A DNA stretch of 64,000 bases, from positions 2,613,001 through 2,677,000 of the forward strand of contig NZ_CP062252.1 in assembly GCF_014863605.1 (NCBI RefSeq). The letters run 5' to 3'. Below are positions 58,548 to 64,000 of the stretch, piece by piece. Each line of letters begins with the position of its first letter. Within the stretch, counting starts at the first letter, position 1. The translations under genes and the position numbers were made by a program. The notes under the pieces are model-generated. The model was not told the origin of the DNA. It saw nothing but the letters and a program-made list of their open reading frames with translations, and made no database searches. The DNA is from Pseudomonas allokribbensis. GTDB taxonomy: Bacteria > Pseudomonadota > Gammaproteobacteria > Pseudomonadales > Pseudomonadaceae.

Positions 58548-61500
58548 ATGCTCGACAACACTTCCTTGCGTGGGACGAATCCCGCGCAGCCCGACGTTTC
58601 ATCCTTGATTCCGTTCGACACCGATCTGTGCGTGCACGGTCTGTTTGAAGCGCAGGTGCTGCGCAACCCCGAGGCCATTGCCGTACGCTGGCAGGAGGAG
58701 GCGCTCAGTTACCGCGATCTCAACACCCGCGCCAATCGCCTGGCCCATCACCTGTGCAGCCTCGGAGTCGGGCCGGACGTGCGGGTCGGGCTTTGTCTTG
58801 AGCGCTCGCTGGAGATGCTGGTGGGCGTGCTCGCGGTGCTCAAGGCCGGTGGCGCCTATGTGCCGCTGGACCCGGCGTATCCGACGGCGCGGCTGGCGCA
58901 CATGCTGGCCGACAGCGCGCCGCCGGTGGTGCTGACCCAGAGCCAGGCGCGGCATGTCTTGTTGGCCGCGCTCGAACAATCGGCCACTGCACCGACGGTG
59001 CTCGATCTGGGCGATTCAACACATTGGGCTTCACAGTCAGCTGACAATCCCGATCCCTACGCGACAGGCCTGACACCTCGGCACCTGGCCTATGTGATCT
59101 ACACCTCGGGGTCGACCGGAACCCCGAAAGGCGTGATGGTCGAGCATCGCGGGCTGATCGCGGTGAGCGCTGCCTGGGCACGACTTTATGCCTTGGGCGA
59201 GCCGATCAATCACCTGCAAATGGCCGGTTTTTCCTTCGACGTGTTCAGCGCCGATCTGATTCGTGCGCTGGGGTTTGGCGGCACGCTGGTGCTGTGTCCA
59301 CGGGACACTTTGATGGACCCGCCGGCCCTGTATCGCCTGATGCGGGAAGCGCAGATCGGTTTTGCCGACTTCGTCCCGGCGCTGCTCAACCCTTTGCTGG
59401 TCTGGGTCGAAGAGAGCGGTCATGACTTGTCGTTCCTGCGCACCGTGGTCTGCGGCTCTGACATCTGGACTGCCCACAGCGCACGGCAATTGCGCAGACT
59501 GTGCGGTGAGCGGGTGCAGATCGTCCAGGCCTATGGCGTCACCGAAGCGAGCATTGACAGCACCTGTTTCGAGTTCACCGACGCCAGTCAGGTCGACACT
59601 GTGCTGCCCATCGGCCGGGCACTGCCCAATACCCGGATTTATTTGCTCGATGCTCAAAGTGCACCTGTTGCGGAGGGTGTCGCAGGCGAGCTGTACATCG
59701 GTGGCGTCGGCGTGGCGCGGGGTTATCTGAACCTGCCGCAACTCACCGCCGAGCGCTTCATCGACAACCCGTTCGTGGCGGGTGAACGCGTGTACCGAAC
59801 CGGGGATCTGGCGCGTTATCGGGCCGACGGCCAACTGGAGTTCCTCGGCCGCAACGACTCCCAGGCCAAGTTGCGCGGCCTGCGCCTGGAGCTGGGAGAA
59901 ATCGAAACCCGGCTGGCGGACATTGCGGGCGTGCGTGAAAGTGTGGTGCTGCTGCGTCAGGACGGTCTCGGTGAACCTCGACTGGTCGCTTATTACTGCG
60001 AAAAACCGGGCACAACGCTGAGCCCGCGTTCCTTGCGTGACCAGCTGAAAATCAGCCTGCCGGATTACATGGTACCGACCGCGTTCGTGCGTCTGCATGC
60101 GCTGCCGCTGACCGCCAACGGCAAGGTCGATCGGCCCAATTTGCCGGCACCGGACGTTGAGGCATTCGACCAACGGGATTACCAGGCACCACAAGGCTCG
60201 CTGGAAACCGCGCTCGCCGCGATCTGGGCCGAAGTGCTCGGCGTCGAGCGAGTGGGGCGTGAGGATCAGTTCTTTGCCCTCGGCGGTCATTCGCTGCTGG
60301 TGATGCGCGTGCTGGCGCAGGTTCGCCATACGCTGGGGCTGGAAGTCGCGCCTTCGACACTGTTTGCCGCGCCCGTTCTGGCAGCGTTCGCCGAACGGCT
60401 GCAAGCCAGTCAGGCTGCGGCTCGTCCAGCCATTGCGGCCCTTTCACGGTCGGGCGCGCAAACGTTGTCGTCTGCTCAGCAGCGTCTGTGGTTTCTGGCG
60501 CAAATGGAGGGTGGCAACGCGGCGTATCACATGCCGCTGAACCTGCGTTTGCGGGGTTCGCTGGACGTGGCGGCGCTTGAGCGCAGCTTCAATCAACTGG
60601 TGGCACGCCATGACGCGCTGCGCACCACCTTCATCGCCGTTGAAGGGGAAGGGCGGCAGCAGGTTTCACCGCCCGCGCACAGCATTCGACTGACCGTAAC
60701 CGATCTGCAAGGTCTCGATGCTCAGGAGCGTCTCACCCGGTTGATCGACGAGGAGGGCGCCCTGCCGTTCGACCTGAGCCGCGGACCGCTGATGCGCGTA
60801 AGCCTGGTTCGACTGGCAGCGGATGACCATGTGTTGCTGCTGACCCAGCACCACATCATCTCCGATGGCTGGTCGATGGGCGTGCTCACCCGGGAACTGG
60901 GGCAACTGTACGAAGCGGCGTTGCAGGATCGCGACGATCTGCTGCCGACATTGCCCGTGCAGTACGTGGATTACGCGGTGTGGCAGAAGCAATGGCTGAC
61001 CGGCGAAGTGCTGGAACAGCAAAACCGCTATTGGCGCGAAACCCTCACCGGCGCACCGGTGCTGCTGGAGTTGCCGACCGATCACAAGCGTCCGCCCGTG
61101 CAGGATTACCTCGGCGGTTTTGTGCCGCTGGTCTTTGACGAAGCCTTGACCGCGCGCCTGAAAGCCTTGGGCATGCAGCAAGGCACCACGCTGTTCATGA
61201 CTTTGCTGGCCGGTTTTTCGCTGCTGCTGTCGCGCCTGTCGGGGCAGAGCGATGTGGTGATCGGCGTGCCATCGGCCAACCGTCCGCAGCAGGAACTGGA
61301 AGGGTTGATCGGTTTCTTCGTCAACACCCTGGCCCTGCGCATGACCCGGTCGGGTACGCCATCGGTGGCGCAATGGCTGCAACAGGCGCGACGGGTCGCG
61401 CTGGAGGCTCAAGAACATCAGGATCTGCCCTTCGAGCAAGTGGTGGAGTTGCTTAATCCGCCGCGCAGTCTGGCCCACAGCCCACTGTTTCAGGTGCTGT

Positions 61501-64000
61501 TTGCCTGGGAGCAGGATCAGGATTCCGATCTGCTGCTGACCGGGCTTGAAGTCACGCCGGTCGAGAGCAGTCATCACGTGGCCAAGTTCGATCTGCAACT
61601 GGCGCTCCATGAGCGAGACGGACAGATTGTCGGCGGTCTGGAATACGCCTCTGGCCTGTTTGAACGCGGCACTGTCGAGCAGTTTGTCGAGTACCTGCGC
61701 CGGGTGCTGACGCAGATGGTCGAGGACAGCCAACAGTCGCTGGCGGGGATCAAGCTGTTGAGCGCCGAGCAACACCAGCAGATCGTTTACGACTGGAACC
61801 GTACTTCACGCGATACGTCGTCACTTCCCGATTGCATGGCGCGCTTTGAAACCATTGCCCGGCAAACGCCCGACGCCGTGGCGCTGCTCGCCGAGCGCGA
61901 GCAACTGAGCTACGGCGAACTGAATCGCGCCGCCAACCGTCTCGCGCATTACCTGATCGAACAAGGTGTCAGCCCTGAACATCGCGTCGGCCTGTGTCTG
62001 GAACGCTCGCCGCAAATGGTCATCGGCCTGTTGGCGATCCTCAAGGCCGGCGCGGCATACGTGCCATTCGACCCGGCTTATCCGAGTGAGCGTCTGGCGT
62101 TCATGTTCAGCGATGCCGCGCCGACGATGCTGCTGACGCAATCGAGCCTGATGGCCGGACTGCCGGCCAACGAGACGAAAATCTGCTGCCTGGACACAGA
62201 CGCAGCGCAATGGGCACAACTCCCAACGGCTGATCCGCAAGTCAGTGTGAGCCCGGAAAACCTCGGCTACGTGCTCTACACCTCCGGCTCCACCGGGCGC
62301 CCGAAAGGTGTGGCCCACAACCGTCGCGCGCTGGATAACCTGATCGCCTGGCAACTCGATCAAGCCACGACACCGCAGCGCGTGCTGCAATTCGCCTCGC
62401 TGAACTTCGACGTCTCTTTCCAGGAAATCTGCAGCACCCTGTGCCAGGGCGGCAGCCTGTTGCTGATGACTGAAGACAGCCGCAAGGACCTCGCCGCATT
62501 GCGCCCGACCCTGGTGGCCGAAGGCGTGCAACGGGCGTTCCTGCCTTTCGCCGTGTTGCAGCAACTTGCCGGCCTGACCGAGGCCGATGCACCGATGCCG
62601 GCCGGCGGCTGCGAGATCATCACCGCCGGTGAAGCCCTGCAAATCAACGACGAGCTGCGTGGTTTTGTCCGTGGGCTCGGTGGGGCGCAGTTGCACAACC
62701 AGTACGGGCCGACCGAAACCCATGTGGTCAGCCAGTTCAGCCTTGACTGCAACGGGGCCGAATCCTGGCCGGACGCGCCGCCCATTGGCCGTCCCATCGC
62801 CAACGCGCGGCTGTACGTGCTGGACGAACATCTGAATCCGGTGCCGGTCGGCGTGGCGGGCGAGTTGTACATTGCTGGCACCTGCCTTGCTCGGGGCTAC
62901 CTCAATCGCCCGGACCTGACCGCCGAACGCTTCCTGCCGGACCCGTTCACTGACGAACCGGGCGCGCGGATGTACCGCAGCGGTGACCTCGCGAAGTTCC
63001 AGGCCGACGGCAACGTGCAGTACCTGGGTCGTATCGATCAACAGGTGAAACTGCGCGGCTTCCGCATCGAGCTCGGCGAGATCGACAGCCTGTTGCACCA
63101 GCAACCCGGCGTGCAGGAAGCCGCCGTGCTGTTGCGCGAAGACGTGGCCGGGGACAAGCGTCTGGTGGCCTATGTGGTCGGCTCCGCGACCAGTGAATTC
63201 TTGCGTGCCGAACTGCAACGCCAACTGCCCGAACACATGATCCCGAGTGCCTGGGTTCGGCTTTCGCAACTGCCGCTGACCCGCAACGGCAAGCTCGACC
63301 GACAGGCGCTGCCGGCACCGGAACGCAGCGCCGGGGCGACGTACGAGGCGCCGCGCGATGACATTGAACGGCAGATGGCCGAAATCTGGGCCGAAGTGCT
63401 CAAGTGCGAACGGGTCGGCATCCACGACAACTTCTTCGACCTCGGCGGCCATTCGCTGCTGGCAACTCGGATGATCTACGCGATCAACCAGCGCATGGGC
63501 GCGCAGCTGTCACTGAGCAGCCTGTTCCAGACCCCGGTGTTGCTGGATCTGGCTGCGCAGGTCTCGCGTGATGACCAGAGCATTGAACCTGCGTTTATCC
63601 AGATCGAGCCGGATCGTGGCAATCGACATGAACCATTCCCCCTGACCGATATCCAGCAGGCCTACTGGTTCGGTCGCGAGGCCACGGTTAGCCTCGGCGG
63701 CGTCAGCGCCCACGGCTACGAAGAACTGCGCATTCCTGAATTCGATGCCGAGCGTTTCGAGCAAACACTTAACCGCATGATCCTGCGCCACGACATGCTG
63801 CGCGTGGTGTTCCTCAGCGACGGCACGCAACAGGTGCTGGCGCAGGTGCCGACCTATCGCATGCCCCGCAGTGATCTGCGCGGTCTGCCCGCCGACGTGG
63901 CGCAACGCACCCTTGAAGCAACCCGCGAACGCCAGTCCCATCAGGTGCTGGATGCCAGTCGCTGGCCGCTGTTCGAGTTCAGCCTGTCGCTGCTCGACGA
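58548..64000 (+). CDS. NRPS starting with an A domain, A-PCP-C-A-PCP-Cy..., partial
   Basis: Large synthetase with no stop before the window end, 1817 residues visible. Order: A1 (YTSGSTGTPKG about 185; GDLARY about 418; NGKVDR about 525), PCP1 (ALGGHSL, Ser about 582), C (HHIISDG about 768), A2 (YTSGSTGRPKG about 1245), PCP2 (DLGGHSL, Ser about 1636), then a domain starting FPLTDIQQAYWFGR (about 1697) with RHDMLRVVFLSDGTQQVL, which is the Z1/Z2 signature of a heterocyclization (Cy) domain. Stachelhaus-type residues by eye: A1 DVADVGAID (acidic 278 and 331, favouring a basic residue such as Arg), A2 DVQFIAQVV (close to the Pro code). An A-first start without a starter C domain is unlike the lipopeptide synthetases. 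Whether Cy is active is unknown because its DxxxxD motif lies outside. Confidence 0.93.
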   Translation, partial: MLDNTSLRGTNPAQPDVSSLIPFDTDLCVHGLFEAQVLRNPEAIAVRWQEEALSYRDLNTRANRLAHHLCSLGVGPDVRVGLCLERSLEMLVGVLAVLKAGGAYVPLDPAYPTARLAHMLADSAPPVVLTQSQARHVLLAALEQSATAPTVLDLGDSTHWASQSADNPDPYATGLTPRHLAYVIYTSGSTGTPKGVMVEHRGLIAVSAAWARLYALGEPINHLQMAGFSFDVFSADLIRALGFGGTLVLCPRDTLMDPPALYRLMREAQIGFADFVPALLNPLLVWVEESGHDLSFLRTVVCGSDIWTAHSARQLRRLCGERVQIVQAYGVTEASIDSTCFEFTDASQVDTVLPIGRALPNTRIYLLDAQSAPVAEGVAGELYIGGVGVARGYLNLPQLTAERFIDNPFVAGERVYRTGDLARYRADGQLEFLGRNDSQAKLRGLRLELGEIETRLADIAGVRESVVLLRQDGLGEPRLVAYYCEKPGTTLSPRSLRDQLKISLPDYMVPTAFVRLHALPLTANGKVDRPNLPAPDVEAFDQRDYQAPQGSLETALAAIWAEVLGVERVGREDQFFALGGHSLLVMRVLAQVRHTLGLEVAPSTLFAAPVLAAFAERLQASQAAARPAIAALSRSGAQTLSSAQQRLWFLAQMEGGNAAYHMPLNLRLRGSLDVAALERSFNQLVARHDALRTTFIAVEGEGRQQVSPPAHSIRLTVTDLQGLDAQERLTRLIDEEGALPFDLSRGPLMRVSLVRLAADDHVLLLTQHHIISDGWSMGVLTRELGQLYEAALQDRDDLLPTLPVQYVDYAVWQKQWLTGEVLEQQNRYWRETLTGAPVLLELPTDHKRPPVQDYLGGFVPLVFDEALTARLKALGMQQGTTLFMTLLAGFSLLLSRLSGQSDVVIGVPSANRPQQELEGLIGFFVNTLALRMTRSGTPSVAQWLQQARRVALEAQEHQDLPFEQVVELLNPPRSLAHSPLFQVLFAWEQDQDSDLLLTGLEVTPVESSHHVAKFDLQLALHERDGQIVGGLEYASGLFERGTVEQFVEYLRRVLTQMVEDSQQSLAGIKLLSAEQHQQIVYDWNRTSRDTSSLPDCMARFETIARQTPDAVALLAEREQLSYGELNRAANRLAHYLIEQGVSPEHRVGLCLERSPQMVIGLLAILKAGAAYVPFDPAYPSERLAFMFSDAAPTMLLTQSSLMAGLPANETKICCLDTDAAQWAQLPTADPQVSVSPENLGYVLYTSGSTGRPKGVAHNRRALDNLIAWQLDQATTPQRVLQFASLNFDVSFQEICSTLCQGGSLLLMTEDSRKDLAALRPTLVAEGVQRAFLPFAVLQQLAGLTEADAPMPAGGCEIITAGEALQINDELRGFVRGLGGAQLHNQYGPTETHVVSQFSLDCNGAESWPDAPPIGRPIANARLYVLDEHLNPVPVGVAGELYIAGTCLARGYLNRPDLTAERFLPDPFTDEPGARMYRSGDLAKFQADGNVQYLGRIDQQVKLRGFRIELGEIDSLLHQQPGVQEAAVLLREDVAGDKRLVAYVVGSATSEFLRAELQRQLPEHMIPSAWVRLSQLPLTRNGKLDRQALPAPERSAGATYEAPRDDIERQMAEIWAEVLKCERVGIHDNFFDLGGHSLLATRMIYAINQRMGAQLSLSSLFQTPVLLDLAAQVSRDDQSIEPAFIQIEPDRGNRHEPFPLTDIQQAYWFGREATVSLGGVSAHGYEELRIPEFDAERFEQTLNRMILRHDMLRVVFLSDGTQQVLAQVPTYRMPRSDLRGLPADVAQRTLEATRERQSHQVLDASRWPLFEFSLSLLD

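Noticed and set aside
58466..58648. 60-codon frame before the NRPS as an MbtH-like gene
   Set aside because: No MbtH signature and it overlaps the NRPS start in another frame.
59037..60404. 455-codon minus-strand frame (and similar at 60666-61775 and 61821-63452)
   Set aside because: All are antisense to the right-hand NRPS, which reads through the whole segment on the plus strand and carries every catalytic motif.

Overview
The window is about 64 kb of high-GC chromosome that reads as a fluorescent Pseudomonas (P. fluorescens group). The indications are the 3' end of a lipopeptide-type NRPS with tandem thioesterases followed by macA-macB and a LuxR gene, a glcDEF operon, a ytcA-mdtN-mdtO-type operon, a DUF6124-type small protein with a structured leader, and GC-rich codon use. 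The species call is inference; no rRNA, tRNA, CRISPR array or intact transposase was seen.

Layout. 1-6.5 kb: end of an NRPS (A-PCP-TE-TE), macA and macB (exporter), then a convergent LuxR regulator. 6.5-7.4 kb: a gene-poor stretch with one tiny ORF. 7.4-30 kb: core-type metabolic and regulatory genes: glcDEF, a YghU-type glutathione transferase, a ProP-type transporter, an AraC regulator beside a serine/threonine dehydratase, a methyltransferase, a diguanylate cyclase, an ene-reductase/DJ-1/TetR stress locus sharing an operator sequence, a PucR-type regulator, a ytcA-mdtN-mdtO efflux operon, a cytidine deaminase next to a PycTM-like membrane protein, and an SDR-AraC pair. 30.2-47 kb: an accessory region with lower GC. 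It holds an esterase and a decayed second copy of it bracketing about 2.8 kb of foreign-looking genes, a secreted 20-residue-repeat protein, an OmpA-like membrane protein divergent from a two-gene PLD-nuclease module (the PLD gene is frameshifted), a ParB/DGQHR-like plus HEPN-like pair, an orphan gene, and many copies of a GGCC-centred palindromic repeat. 47-58 kb: core-like again: DUF6124 protein, zinc-ribbon membrane protein, GlxA-type regulator, SDR, a second ene-reductase, a three-gene molybdenum hydroxylase/cytochrome c operon, an MFS exporter and a LysR regulator. 58.5 kb to the end: a large NRPS (A-PCP-C-A-PCP-Cy...) that runs off the window; because it has no stop here it is easily missed.

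How the genes fit together. The left NRPS, MacAB and LuxR form the release, export and regulation end of a probable cyclic lipopeptide pathway. The right NRPS is a different assembly line: it begins directly with an adenylation domain and enters a heterocyclization-type domain at the window edge. The accessory region is the most likely home of undescribed biology: the PLD module, the DGQHR/HEPN pair and the deaminase/PycTM pair all look like anti-phage or conflict systems without a full match to any named system I can recall.
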